This document shows, in pieces, positions 1 to 12,017 of a stretch of DNA of 64,000 nt; the first letter of the stretch is position 1; the number at the start of each line of letters is the position of its first letter. The translations under genes were made by a program, and so were the position numbers. This DNA comes from Arctopsyche grandis (Eukaryota; Arthropoda; Insecta; Trichoptera; Hydropsychidae), in NCBI RefSeq assembly GCF_051622035.1, contig NC_135360.1, positions 26,239,206-26,303,205 of the forward strand, read 5' to 3'. Below the pieces are notes generated by a model. That model was given only the letters and a program-made list of their open reading frames with translations. It was not told the DNA's origin and did not search any database.

Positions 1-48
1 ATTTACAATAAAAATAAATGCCTAAATACTTAATATTATCTACTACTT

Positions 49-440
49 CTACCACTCTCCCATCATAATCACATCACTCACAACGTTTTTATTATTCATC
101 CACATCATCGTAGTCTTACTTAAGTTCACTTTCAGTTTATTCTCACATAACCAATCGCTTAAATACTGTAACTCGCTACATAAAATATCATTCATAACTT
201 GCACATCATCACCTACAATATAAACTAACGTATCATCCGCAAACATATGAACTTTACATATATCAAATACTTTCACCAAATCATTAATATATAAAATAAA
301 CAACAGAGGTCCTAATTTAGATCCCTGTGGTACTCCAAATGGAACAATCAAACTTTTGGAAAAAAACTTTCATTATTTTTTTTACATTCTGTCTTCTATT
401 ATTCAGATAACATTCAAACCAACTTAATTAACCAAATAAA
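49..440 (-). pseudogene. Non-LTR retrotransposon reverse transcriptase fragment
   Basis: Read on the minus strand this is the middle of a LINE reverse transcriptase. The longest open part covers the GVPQGSKLGPLLFILYINDL block and the catalytic FADD motif, followed by the thumb-proximal LSDWLCENKLKVNLSKT block. The similarity continues upstream in another frame (YLNNRRQNV), joined across a T-rich run near 355-370, and there is an in-frame stop near 427-432. It is therefore a dead, truncated copy with at least one frameshift and one stop. It lies just downstream of CanB exon 3 in transcription direction, presumably in the next CanB intron. The clade cannot be fixed from this piece; it could belong to the same family as the C-terminal fragment at 12,018-12,506, but the two do not overlap. 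Confidence 0.85.
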
Positions 441-896
441 GGGTTGGCCCTATTCATTTAGGGTTAGGGTTGGTATTTTCTTCACTGCTGACGATATTTT
501 GATAGAAATGCATCGAAAACATTATGGGGCTGCAGGAAAAAACAAAAATTATAATAAACAGGTCGTTGCTATGATACAAATTAAAAAAGTAATAGCCGAT
601 TGCAATTCAAAGGCAGATCGCATGTTAAGGTAGACCGCATACTAAAGTAGCACCGAAATTTTAAAAATTGAATAGAACAAACAATGAATATAAAATAAAA
701 AATGATCATTCCTTATAAATTGGACTTCAGTTAACTTTTCAATTATGAGTTCTTTCTGGGTTTTAAATTTTACTAATATTTTGACCTGTCAACATTTCAA
801 TGGGTCGTTTTGGAAAGGAATTGAATTAAAAACTCAATTTAGTGTATGTGTAGTTAAAGAAAAAAGTACAATACATATAAAGTAAGTGAAAATCAC

Positions 897-1195
897 CTGA
901 AAAAGTTCACCGTTTGATATGAAACCATCATTATCCATATCGTAGATACGAAAGGCAAATCTCAGCTTGGATAATTTGTCTCCTTTGACGCTGAACTGCG
1001 ATACGCCCTGGATGAATTCCTTGAAATCCACCTCGCCGTTTCCGTCGGCGTCGAATATGTCGATGACGCGTTGCACCAGAGGGTTCTGTTGCAACTCGGG
1101 TAGTGACATAAACTCATCGATCGACAGAGCTCCGGAATTGTCCAGGTCCAACTTGCGAAAGCGTTTGCCAAGACGTCGAATCTCATCCGCATCGA
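897..1195 (-). CDS. CanB: CanB coding exon 3 (EF-hands 1-3)
   Basis: The exon is 299 bp: two bases completing Phe15, then 99 codons from [12 protein letters not shown] to SNGELFQ. The acceptor is TGCAG just above 1195 and the donor is GTGATT just below 897. It holds three of the four EF-hands. No next exon (expected to begin VLKMMVGNNL) is seen between 1 and 896. Confidence 0.96.
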
Positions 1196-4100
1196 CTGCA
1201 TTAAAACATCAGTACAATTCTAGTTCTATGTTTATTATCAAGCGTTTTCATGCATGCAATATATGTATATAATATATGTGTGGTAGTTTTTTTTCCTCTT
1301 TTAAATATACATGGATATATATTTTTTATTAGATACGATTAATACTAATGATCAATGTGTTTTATTACAATGATGATGATGCATTATATTATATATTATG
1401 CGTATGCAAACATGAGCATCTATTTGATCTAGAATCATCCACGGTGTGTTCATTCAACGCTGTGAATTAGTTTTTGTTATGTGAGAACGTTCCGATGCGG
1501 TGTGCAATATTTCCGAGACTCGGGTCTCGTGATGTACTCCATCGGTGATTGAGGTCATTAGAATAGTAATAAGGGATGAATTACATTTTAAGTAATGAAT
1601 TGACTACTCTGTTATGACAGGAAAATACCCCATAATAAATAATAAATTTATTATACGGTTATTTGAGTCTATCGGTTTGATTGTTTGTGGACGAAGACAC
1701 TTGAAGTAGTCCAAAAGCAACATCACAGAACCAAAGTTGTAGCAATGATTACAATTTAATGTTTCTTCGTAACTTATTTAGTATTATGTATCCTTTTTAT
1801 TACATTATATATAACAACCTCAAGTATGAAATACATTCTGTAATGTTTTATGTAGCCATTGCACATCGCTTCAGAACATAAAACTATAATCTAAAATACT
1901 TAGAAAGTGGAAATAATCGAACTTTATTGTCTCCCGAATAAATCATTCCATAATATTATTACACATTAAAAGCAGTTTCTAATGACAATATATTCGGGAG
2001 CCTACTATCGTTACTTACACAACATCAATGATATATTAATATATGTATATTGTATTGTGATCTAAAACATTCAGGTTTCTAAACGATAACTCTGGTCATT
2101 GAATCTTACTATTTTTACATGCGATAAAAAACCTCCTTCAACTGATAATAAAATAAGCCAGGTGAAGAACAAACAGAACAATTTTCTTTTATCTAATATC
2201 AACTTTGCATACCAACGATTGTTTATTCGAGCGGAACAAATACACATTAAACCATTTCATTTGCATAATACTATAAGTGCGTTTCAGATAAACCCATGTA
2301 AATCGACTCGACGAAAACACTCGTTACCAGTTGAATCGAAATCGATTATCGCTTAATAAGGATTAGGAGATAGAAGGCAACGGCACCATCCCCCGTCACA
2401 ATCCAATTCTAGTCAATTTTTACACTTAAATGTGAATGAAAACATTTATTTTAACATTTATATCAACTTTTATTTTAAATGCCAAAGCTTTAGCTCTTGG
2501 AATTTGTCTTTAAATTAGTTAAATTGTATTGTGAAAGCCAGGCCCGATGGGTGGGGGGTTTCGGGGTAAAGGCCAGTGTCGGGACTTCTGACTGATTCAT
2601 TCCGGAGAAAATCATAACAATAATATATTTATAATTTATAATATACTGTTGTAGAGTTATGCCCGAAATTCGAAGAATTCATTCGATGCATAGTTATGTA
2701 TATGTTGCGACGCCCCGGGCATCTGATTCGAGGGAGACATCCAACCAAAGAATTGAATAATGTATAGAATGTGTAGGTTTTCTGACAGATTCTGCATATA
2801 TAAATTAGAAGACATTTCAATCAATGAAAAAATTAATAAATTCTAAATTCGATTAATTCAATTTTCTTCCCACAATTTCTGTATTTTATAAGAAGAATCT
2901 ATTTCAATATAATATATATTATTTTTTGCCCAGGGTATCACTAGCCCTCTGCCCGCCATTGGTCTCTAAATAAATTTTCTGAAGTATAACTTATTGCAAT
3001 ATTTATTTATCTAGATTTGATATAATTCAATGTCTAAATTAATTATTAAATATTTTAACAACGTATACAAATTAAAAGTTGAAGTTAAATCTATTAGATG
3101 TTTTTTTTAGTTTGTTATATGCAGGGGCGTCATTTCAGCTTTTCTCAAGGGGGGGGGGGGGGGGCAAAATTTTTGACCAGTAAGAACTTTCTAGGGGGGG
3201 AGGGGTGTGTATTTTATTAAAAAAAATTAATATATGAATATTATTTTTGGGATTTTAACTATTTCATTTCGAGTTTATACCTGGCAGTGTTCTGAAGAAT
3301 TTTAATATTATATTTTTGCTGGTTTAGTATTTTAATTCAAATTCATAATAATACATTAAGCAACGTGGATAATCCTGTTCAAATATGGGGGGGGGGCGGC
3401 AGCCCACCCTAGCCCCCTGGTCATAGGGCCCGGGATTCATCTCGTTGGCCCTGCTGAAAGCATTCAGCATTTAATGTTGCAGAAATGTAGACTATTCCTA
3501 TTATATATTTCAATGCAATCAGTCTAGAAATGAAGCTTTGATATTTTAGATAAAAGTTGAAAACAAATTAGCATTGTATTTAAAAAAAAAATTTACAAGG
3601 ATTGGGTCGTGATACCATAGCCTTACATTGGAATCTGAATTGAAGCACCTGGATATCTTCTTATTATTCATGTACGCAGTAGACATGCATTTTTACATAT
3701 TTCAACTTACGACGATCAACTAATAAATACAGCCAAGTGATATATGTACATACATCTTGAACATTTGATATACATACATGTACATCTGTGACAACCGTGC
3801 ATTATGTAAGCGTTAATATTATGATTCGATAATGTACATATGTATTAAAATGATACGTAACATCCTTAAATGCGTTTTTTTTATTATTATTTATTTATTC
3901 GATAATGATATTGTATACATAATGATATATCCAAGGCTGTCGAGTTAACAACCTTGCATTCGACGTTCAAATATTTACGACTGTAAATATGCAATAATTG
4001 CCAACGTAAATCTGAAAAATTGAAACGTCGTTATATATATTCATTATATAAATCTGAAAAAAAATCATTCGTCGTTATATAAATCTGAAAAATATCGTTA

Positions 4101-7100
4101 TATATATTCAGCTGGGTGTTGTGTGTGTGTGTGTGTGTTCTATTTATTTTTTCTGCGGCTTTATTTTGATTTCCAGAGAGACCGAGGTTTATTTTAAAAT
4201 CAACAAAGGATAAAAGTGGAATTCTAATTTGTATGAATTTTTTTTTACGAATAAACAACGTTTCACTTTTCAGAAATATCCTGTAAAAAAATATATAAAG
4301 AAAGTAAAAACATACAAAAATCACAGAACAGATCTAAATAGCTTTAGATCTGTTTAACAAAAGATTAATAGTTACAATTATCTTATTAGAGTAGATGTTA
4401 CAAATGGTGTTGTCGATCAAATTCCAATGATATCGATTGATATCATTGTGAGTGATTTTGATAGACGCCACAATGTGAGTCCTCTGCTATATATACATAT
4501 ATATGTACGCTATATGCAAAAAATGCTAATTATCAACAACTGCCAGCATTTCAACAATTTCATTGCAGAGTAAAAACATTTGTTTTTATCGATTAATTCA
4601 ATGGCGGCTCGAAATCTGTATGGAAAAGTTTACATGCTTCGTAAGAACTAGTATTTTTTTTTTGTTTTTAAATTTTATATTAATATTCAGAAGCTTCGTG
4701 ACGGCCAGAGCTCATCCAACAATGCAATTGCGAGTTCAGTCCACATGCATCAATTTTGTTAGAATTGTCAATAACATTGTCATATTTTTTACACCATTCA
4801 TTTGACAGCCAATTTTAAACATGTCCGTTTCCGTATGTTACCCGAAATATATGTATATCCCTGCCTAATTAACAAACCAGCATAATTTAAGAAGCAAAAA
4901 ATGACACAATAGTATCAGACACCATATGTTAAGTTTGCATCCAGGCCCGGCTCGAGGTTATATGGCACCGCTAGATCAATTCGGTTTTTGGCGACCCCAT
5001 TTCTTTTAAACAATGAATTTTATAAAATAAACACGTAGAAGTGCATATTAGGAAAAAAAAATACAACAAGCTTACGTTGCTGTTAATATTAAATATTTCA
5101 CGTTTCAGCAATATTTTATTAACTCACTATGGGCCGTAAACATATATGCTGTGTTTGTAATAAAACTTCATTCAAATGCTGTCAACACAGTGTACTTTTA
5201 AATCTTCCAAAATTCATACAAAAAAAAATATTTTTTCAGATTTAATTTCAAACTTTATAGATATCATTACCAACATTTCTTTATCCAAAATATCGATAAA
5301 TAAATAGTAAAACAATTTCAATGGTTTTCAACTTGATTTTATTCAAGGATAATATTTCAAAATAATATTATTCAGATTTCAAATCTCCGTATATTAAAAT
5401 TGACCGATGTTTTCTCACGTAGCTTACATATTTCTCAAACTGAATCTTTCGTTTATTACGTGAAAATATATAAATTTTATGCAAAATTGAATACAGCAAT
5501 CACCACAGTTTGGAAAATACTGATCTGATAATTCACGCGGTCGAATACAAATGTAAAACAGCTGTATTCCAATCTTTACAAGCCTCATATTATTAATTGA
5601 ATTGATAGAAAGGTTTAGGAGTTAGGTTTAATTTAAAAAAAACCTATTATTAGTTACCGTTACTTTGCGAAAAATACGCACTCTCCATACAGTTTTTTAG
5701 AAAAATTCAGGCGGTCCATAATGAGTTAACATTTGACGTGTTTTATTCGTGAGTAGTTGATATTTGATAGTGAACTTCCTGCGTTCCTCGTAAAATATGA
5801 TATTTTCTAGTCAGTATTTTTCTTCAAGTTGAATATAAATGTTTGAAAGTTCAAAGAGAATCAAACAGATGCTTTTTTTTCAATTTTATAATAAAAAAAA
5901 AAAGTAAAAAAACGAGAGTGACTCGTGGCGCCTGGACCTAGTGTGTTACCTTGTAGAGCCAGACCCGTTTGCATCATACTTTTAACTACTTATGAAAAAA
6001 AATAATTCTTTCGTACAATATCTACACACGTACGTATCTGAGTTTAGTCTTCATGAATATAAATAACTTGTTTTTATTTTTCCATTTTTTTAAAGCATAT
6101 GTGATCTGTCGGGAATATCTTTTTTTGTGTCCGATATACTAATGAGACATTCAGATTGAATATGTGCATAAATTTGAATACAGTTGAAAATTAGCGTTGC
6201 AGACGATCTCCGATCGAACAATAAAAATATTCTCATACGCCGCCGTCGTCGTCGTCGTCAGATAAGTAAAAAACAATAGTGATTCTGCCGGCATTCGGTG
6301 TCGTTCAGACAGTAGTACAAAATTAGATAATAGTGAGGGTGTAATGGCTGAGTCAAATCTAAAATTACATGACAAAGAACGTTTGCCAACTTTTCACCCA
6401 TACGGAACATGTGTGTGTGTGTGTGTGTGTTGTTGTGTGTGAGAGTTAGTTTGTTTTGCTATAATTACAACCGATAGATGACCTCCTATTAATTTCACTC
6501 TAGAGTTTTTAATAAAGTGGTGTCATAAAACCATGCGATGAAACGAGCTGAAAAATTAACAGAAAAAAAAATCAATCGATCCATATTACATGGCAATAAT
6601 GTAAAATTAATAAATATATACGCCGTCAAAAGACTCGTCTAAAGCAGAGCTAAGTGGATGCACATAGCACTGAAAAATGCAAAAAGCTAAATTCAAAAAG
6701 AAGAACATTATGTGAATGTAATAGTTACATTTCGTCCACTCTGTGAAGTCTCTCAGATTCGTATACGTTAATGAATTTTTTCCATCTATATTGGAACAAG
6801 GAAAAAATCAAATTAAAACCCATCTTTAATTCGATCTTGCACACAAATCAGCGTGCGAAAACTTATACATAGAAGCGTTGATCTTCAATATGTGAAATCG
6901 ACAATTTGACACGCCGAATCATTACCATGTGAATAACATAAACACACCGTGTAACTCTTTTCCACACTTTAATATATGTATGTAAGATATGTTCAACTAC
7001 CAAACACCTGTATGATGAAAATAACAATAACACTATCTACATCTATGACATTTACCTGTAACAATGTTATAATCGTTATTATATAAAAAAAATACACCTC

Positions 7101-10100
7101 TAGCATATATTATTATATACACATAAAAAAGCTCACTATTTGCTTTTTGAAACTGTTAATAACACTGAGCAATAAAAAAAAAATCACGTTTTTTTACTTA
7201 AGTTTGACCCACTGAATTTGAATATGACAATGATTCTTCTCGTGCAATTTTTACAGATTTTTTGGCTTTTGCAGTCTGTAACTCAAAATCTACATAGTAT
7301 TGCTGTGATAAAAGTTAGAATTGGAATCAATACTGAGATGTTTTTCCTATTGATTGTGATTTTTTATTGCTTTATAATACTTATAATAAACAACCTAGCG
7401 AATTATTAAAGTCAAAAATGTATATATTTGCCGTACTATTATGCATTACTTAGGCCAGTTTTATTTTATTATATTTTTTAACATATTAGCCACAGTGGCG
7501 TTACAGAGTACTCGAACGCGTCACTGTGGCCAGCCACACAATCATAATAATAATAACTACCTGTTATATGTTGATGGAAACATCATTGACATTTATAATT
7601 GATAAAATCAACCACGGGCGTTGCTCCACAACCACTCAACCAGTTCAGCACAGCTTACATTAAACAGGTCAATTTCACCAGCAACCCGGTTGAGCAGATA
7701 TATAGTTTTAGATACTGGAGACGTTGCCAACATATTTGTGCAAGCCACAGGAGAAAAAAAATCACGATTCCTCAGGTCCTTGAACTTACTAGGTGTATAA
7801 AACTTTAATTCATTAGAGACCTGAGGATTGTGTACTAACCCATTTAATAGCTTAAAAAAGTGCTTTATTATATTTCACTACGATTACAAAATTCGCTAGA
7901 TAATTAATTACAAGTATTTTAAAGCAATAAAAAATCACAATCAATAGGAAAAACGTCTAACTATCGATTTCAATGCTCACCTTTGGCACAATAATACTAG
8001 ATTTTGCAAAAACCTAAAAATTGCGCAATTTTTAAACGATCATATTCAGTGGATCACATTTAATATCATCGACGTCATATTCGAATTCAGTGGATCACAT
8101 TTAGTAATAAAAATTGACTAGTCTCGCTCCGGTAATTTTTTCCGTTGCTCAGCGTAATCAATTCTATATGTTTGTAAACATTTATGGTTAACGTCAACTA
8201 TATACACAGTGTTCCGACAAATCAGGCGTTGATTTTAGTTACAAATTACCTATTATATAAACTATTTGCTGGTATTATTGACGCCGTGTTAACACGTAAA
8301 TTTATTACCAAAAATTTGCAGACGGTTCACCGTCCAATTGAAAAACTCACACACTCCGAAAGCTTTGCAAACAGACGCAAACAACCGAATTTACGGCATT
8401 ACGACTCGGCAGATAATTTCGCATTGCAGTATTGGTTGTAACACTAGATGAGCAATAAATAGATGAAATGCAGAAACTCACACAGTCTCTCTCGAACATC
8501 CAGTCCCGTAAGAATTTCATTTAAATAAAATATAATAACAATACGCCATGCTTTATGTGAGTGTGTGTGTGTGTGTGTGTGTGGCTGAACAATATATTGC
8601 TAAATTGAAAAGTATAAGAAAATAAATAAAAAAAACCATAATTTTCTACATATTTCTGGTAAAAAGCGTCTACCTACTACAACTGCGACAGTTTTTCACA
8701 CGCACTACACAAATGATATAAATTGTAGATTTTATATTATAATAAAATATATATACATATATATCATCATTAATATATTGCTTAATTGACAATGTATAAC
8801 ACATCTACATTATAACATTTATTTATATTTATATATATGTATATATTATGTACATTCACACATGGAAAGTGGGTTAAGTGAGACATCTAATGTTGCAATG
8901 CACCAATATGCAAACTAATACTAATTTAGAAAGAACCATATTTATGCAATTTATTATATTTATATACACGTATATATGATACGAGTCGTTACGAAGGAAA
9001 ATCAATCCATACAAGAGTGTGTAATATATATATATTAGTCTATTTGATTCAATGAGGTGTCGTCGATGAGAAACGAGGCTAGATTCTCGTCGATACTCTC
9101 TACACAACGGTGCAGTCTACGCTTGTGCTTTCTCTCTCTCTCTTTCTCACGAAGACGGATTTGACCGTTCGTAACGACGTGTCTTTCTGTCACTTCTAAA
9201 ACATAGTTCTTTCTAAGCGTAATAATAGGCCATAAACATCTAACATTCAGGTATATGTATTGTGAGCAGTCACTGTCACTTACAGTTCTCCGCTTTCAAA
9301 TCAATGCAATTCAGTCTCGCTGAAAAACAAATGACAAAAAACAACAGGATAACATTTGTTTTTCAGTGAATGGAACCACGGTGACGACTTCCGTACCTCA
9401 CGGTTCCAGGGTTGAGGGTTGAGGGGGGGGGGGGGGGCAAAGGTCGGGGTACATATTGAACAAATGCATAATAAATCAGCAAAAAAATGACTCACCTATG
9501 TATATATGAGAGGATATGATTGATTTGAAACTTGCATAAAGAAATCGACACAGTGTTAATAACGGAATTGATAATTATATACGAATTTTTTTCTTCAATA
9601 TGGCAAAAAAACATGCATGAAAATTAGGCAAAGGTGAATTTCAAAGTTCACACACGGTAATGACTGATAACCGAAACTATTAATAGAGACTATAATAATA
9701 AAAAAAGGCAATCTTTAGATTGTATTCCAATTGTTTGATGATTATGAAATTTGTGCAAATAATACAAAACAACACGTTTGAAACGAAATTGTGCAATCGA
9801 TTGAAGGTAGTTTTTATTTCCCCAACCATTTTTTGAATCATACAAAATCAAACTCGTACAATTTAATGGTGATCAGTTTGCTTTTAAAGACATGTGAATT
9901 AGTTATGTCGGGTTTAACTACTTCTAAATAGGAAAATGTAGATATTTTTGAAACGGGGTCGATTGATTGGTCAGATACCATCACTTACAGCCATTCACTA
10001 TCCATTGCAGATGAAGGTCTCTTAGACCTTCATCTGCATTGCTTACTTTCGTCTCTATTTTGAGTAACTTTCATCCACAAATTCTTCAAAATTTGTCCTT

Positions 10101-11787
10101 GTGGCCCTCCCTTTCACCCTATTACATTCTCTCAGGTACTATTCCGGCAATTCCTCTGTCCAACTTTCTTTTAACTACGTGACCTGATCATTGCCATTTC
10201 GATCTCTACACACTTTTCACTATATCAATCAGTGGCGGCTTGTCTATATGGGTTGTAGTCCTCCCAGTATAGTAAATATGCATGATATTTTTGTCGTTAA
10301 TATGGTGTGGGGCTGCAGCCCTACTAGTTTAGTACATATACATGCTATATTTGTTTGTATTTGCTACTACAGCCCAATTCATCTCTGCAGTCTCCCCACT
10401 GGGAATTCTCACGAGCTGCCACTGATATTATACTACTCTTGTCATACTTCTCGCACACATATTCTTACCAAGCATAAAGTTTCATATTTTGTCATCGGTT
10501 CAATGTCCAAGTTTCACATCCATACATTATCACTGGTAAAATATATCGATTGAAGACCTTTTTCTTCATTCAAAGTGATATTTTTGATTTAAAAACGACA
10601 TCTATTCGTCCAAATGCACTTAATTACAATTTCATACGACCTTTTATTTCCATTCTTTTACTACTGGATGTTTGTTATAATGATAATGTAATAAATGTAT
10701 GTATGAATAGTAGAAATGATAATTAAAATTGAAATAAAATTAATCGAGAGTAGTCGCCATAGCGTGATGAGTATTGCGCGATTTAGGATCGTGTAGTTTA
10801 ACGACACATTTGAAAATGTGACATTTGTACCGTGATGAAAATCGACATTTATAGCGATTTTTCTGGAAAGTCGTCGACGATTTGGACCGGTATCGACAAA
10901 CATGGAACCAAAACAGCAACAAGATGAGGTAACACACGCGAAAAATCGTACAATATGTAACGGTCGGAATTGCACAATTCGACCGGGGCAACACTTAAAA
11001 ATTTGCATACTGCGCCAAAATCGGTCGCGTTTGACGTCTCGTCGGCGAAGGGAAGACACCTCCTGTCACACGCGAAATTGAAACGGTGTCATATTATGGA
11101 TTTTTCATTAGCGAGAACCGTATTATTTGACATTTGTGTCATTTTGAGCGTGTTTCTTTGTGTCGCACGCGTTTGACACACACTCGAGCGCGAGATTAAT
11201 TAGCCTTTGTTTAATCGGCGTAATTAACGATAAAATTTAATATACACATGTATATATGTATATATATATATACATGTGTCGAATTTCTTTCTTGCATAAT
11301 ATATCGTAGTATGTAGGCACGTATATACTATGTATGCGATTATAATTGGTGGTGTGTATGGAAAGAAAAAGAAAAAAAGAAAAAAGTATCGATGATAATG
11401 TACGAGAATAAAGAATGTGGGATGAATGAAATCGGGGGCAGAGTGGGTGGGGTGGGGTGGGGTGGTGTGGGGTGGGGCGGGGCGGGCGGGGTGGGGGCGG
11501 CGGTGGTGGGGCGCAGCGCCCGCACGCCGCCCGCCCTCCCCGCGGGGCGAGTGGGGGCCGGGGGCCGGGGGCGGAGGCGCATACGTACAGTTGGAGCATA
11601 ACTCCATAGGAATCGACGTCTCATTGCCCTGAAACAGAGAAGGCGCGCGTTAGTGTTAGTGTGCGAGTGAGCGAGAGCGGGTGGGGAGTGGGTGGGGGAG
11701 CGCGTGCGGCGGAGGGAGACGGGGGAGGGGGCGCGTGGGGAAGGGAGAGGGGAGAGAGGGTCGAGGGGAGGGGAGTGCACTCACCAT
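897..11787 (-). CDS. CanB: Calcineurin B regulatory subunit (5' part of gene, spliced)
   Basis: Regulatory EF-hand subunit of the Ca2+/calmodulin-dependent protein phosphatase calcineurin (PP2B). It binds the catalytic A subunit and activates it on Ca2+ binding. Coding exons on the minus strand: 11,785-11,787 (ATG only), 11,589-11,628 ([13 protein letters not shown] plus one base) and 897-1195 (residues 15-114). Introns are 156 bp and 10,393 bp; donors are GTGAGT, GTACGT and GTGATT, acceptors end in CAG. Three complete EF-hand loops are visible, starting at D31 ([13 protein letters not shown]), D63 ([13 protein letters not shown]) and D100 ([14 protein letters not shown]), at the family's usual positions. 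Gly2 follows the initiator Met, so N-myristoylation is expected. About 56 residues, including EF-hand 4, are missing and must lie left of the window. Identification is by close match to the known family sequence; splice phases join exactly. Confidence 0.95.
1196..3123. other. CanB intron 2, part without recognised elements
   Basis: AT-rich intron sequence. I see no conserved coding exon, no clear terminal repeats and no RNA gene here. Short ORFs in this stretch have no family resemblance. Confidence 0.5.
3124..3412. repeat. hAT-like MITE copy with poly-G tract
   Basis: It begins CAGGGGCGTCATTT, a typical hAT-type terminus, followed by a G run, and its interior matches the copy at about 29,300-29,502 (shared: GTTTAGTATTTTAATT, TCATAATAATRCATTAA, CACCCTAGCCCCC-like right part). 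The copy at 29,502 ends AAATGACGCCCCTG, the inverse of this start, so the two copies together define a terminal inverted repeat. The right end of this copy is degraded. It lies in CanB intron 2. Confidence 0.65.
4119..4138. repeat. (GT)n microsatellite
   Basis: Uninterrupted GT dinucleotide tract in CanB intron 2. Confidence 0.9.
4942..5967. mobile_element. Non-autonomous hAT-type element with 8-bp TSD
   Basis: A 1,026-bp element is flanked by perfect 8-bp direct repeats TTTGCATC at 4934-4941 and 5968-5975. It starts CAGGCCCGGCTC; the inverse of its end reads CGGGTCTGGCTC, 9 of 12 identical. An 8-bp duplication with CAG-type ends that contain GGCTC is characteristic of hAT elements. The interior is AT-rich, with no transposase ORF, so it must depend on a transposase supplied elsewhere. 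It sits within CanB intron 2 and does not disrupt an exon. Confidence 0.75.
6410..6440. repeat. (GT)n microsatellite
   Basis: GT dinucleotide tract with one TGTTG interruption, CanB intron 2. Confidence 0.9.
7206..8066. repeat. Large fold-back (long inverted repeat) element
   Basis: Two arms of about 175-205 bp (7206-7410 and 7889-8066) are inverted copies of each other and enclose a roughly 480-bp loop. The best-conserved arm segment (left about 7338-7372, inverse on the right about 7932-7966) is nearly identical over more than 30 bp; both arms also contain the ACTGAATTTGAATATGA / CACTGAATATGATCG end. The loop contains a second, shorter inverted pair (CCACAGTGGCG ... CGTCACTGTGG at 7490-7537). 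There is no transposase ORF. The right outer end is partly duplicated (CAGTGGATCACATTTA occurs twice at 8048-8106). Confidence 0.7.
8558..8582. repeat. (GT)n microsatellite
   Basis: Uninterrupted GT tract in CanB intron 2. Confidence 0.9.
10006..10619 (-). pseudogene. Degenerate RTE-like LINE 3' end
   Basis: On the minus strand, 10,500-10,570 reads [20 protein letters not shown], matching the YGCETWTL block of RTE-type reverse transcriptases, followed downstream by RSKWQ-SGHV-KR, the family's usual KWQWAGHVAR region, with stops. The reading is interrupted by a 195-bp MITE at 10,230-10,424. The 3' end carries a 15-bp-arm hairpin (10,006-10,038). The copy is dead. It lies in CanB intron 2 in the same orientation as the gene. 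Confidence 0.75.
10230..10424. mobile_element. Short MITE inserted in the RTE-like LINE
   Basis: The ends are CAGTGGCGGCTTGT and, inverted, CAGTGGCAGCTCGT (12 of 14 identical). The LINE coding similarity resumes on either side, so this is an insertion. The flanking 8-mers ATATCAAT and ATATTATA are only partly alike, so the target duplication is degraded or mis-placed. CAGTGGCG ends suggest hAT. No coding capacity. Confidence 0.65.
11434..11579. other. G-rich tract in CanB intron 2 near the donor
   Basis: Runs of GGGGT and GGGC on the plus strand (C-rich in the CanB transcript) sit directly downstream of CanB exon 2. They start the GC-rich block that extends to about 12,000. Long ORFs over this tract on both strands result from base composition. 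Confidence 0.6.
11589..11628 (-). CDS. CanB: CanB coding exon 2 (micro-exon, 40 bp)
   Basis: Encodes [13 protein letters not shown] plus the first base of Phe15. Acceptor TTTCAG above 11,628, donor GTACGT below 11,589. Its phase joins exactly to exon 3 (T|TC) and to exon 1 (ATG|GGC). It supplies the myristoylatable Gly2. Confidence 0.95.
11785..11787 (-). CDS. CanB: CanB coding exon 1 (start codon only)
   Basis: The minus strand reads GCAGCCATG|GTGAGTGC: an ATG in good context followed at once by a perfect GTGAGT donor. Exon 2 starts with GGC for Gly2, so the spliced message begins MGNETS as known for insect calcineurin B. The only coding content of this exon is the initiator codon; the rest is 5' UTR. 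Confidence 0.88.
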
Positions 11788-12010
11788 GGCTGCGGTGGCG
11801 CGGGTGGCGGGTGGCGGTCGCGCTGCGCCGCCAGCGCCTCTCCGCCTACTGACTACTGACTACTGACTACTGACGCACACGACGGCCGCCTCTACGCTCG
11901 CTACGACACACACACTCTCGCACTCGCGGGCCGAGCACCGAGCGCAGCCCCCAACACGTTCCCAATAGCGTCCATGCGCGATTCCCACAATCGCCGCCTT
12001 TCATTTCGCG
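11788..12010 (-). promoter_or_regulatory. CanB: CanB 5' UTR and GC-rich promoter region
   Basis: A GC- and CpG-rich block directly upstream of the CanB ATG, in sharp contrast to the AT-rich surroundings. It contains four perfect copies of the 7-mer CTACTGA at 11,846-11,873. No convincing TATA box is seen, consistent with a dispersed housekeeping-type promoter. The transcription start is not resolvable from sequence. The block ends abruptly at about 12,010, where a LINE 3' tail begins. Confidence 0.45.
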
Positions 12011-12017
12011 TCTTCGT

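Noticed and set aside
962..1272. Overlapping ORFs in other frames of CanB exon 3
   Set aside because: Shadows of a strongly conserved coding exon.
11224..11866. Pro/Arg/Gly-rich ORFs on both strands near CanB exons 1-2
   Set aside because: Result of GC-rich, stop-poor intron and promoter sequence; the real CanB exons explain the region.
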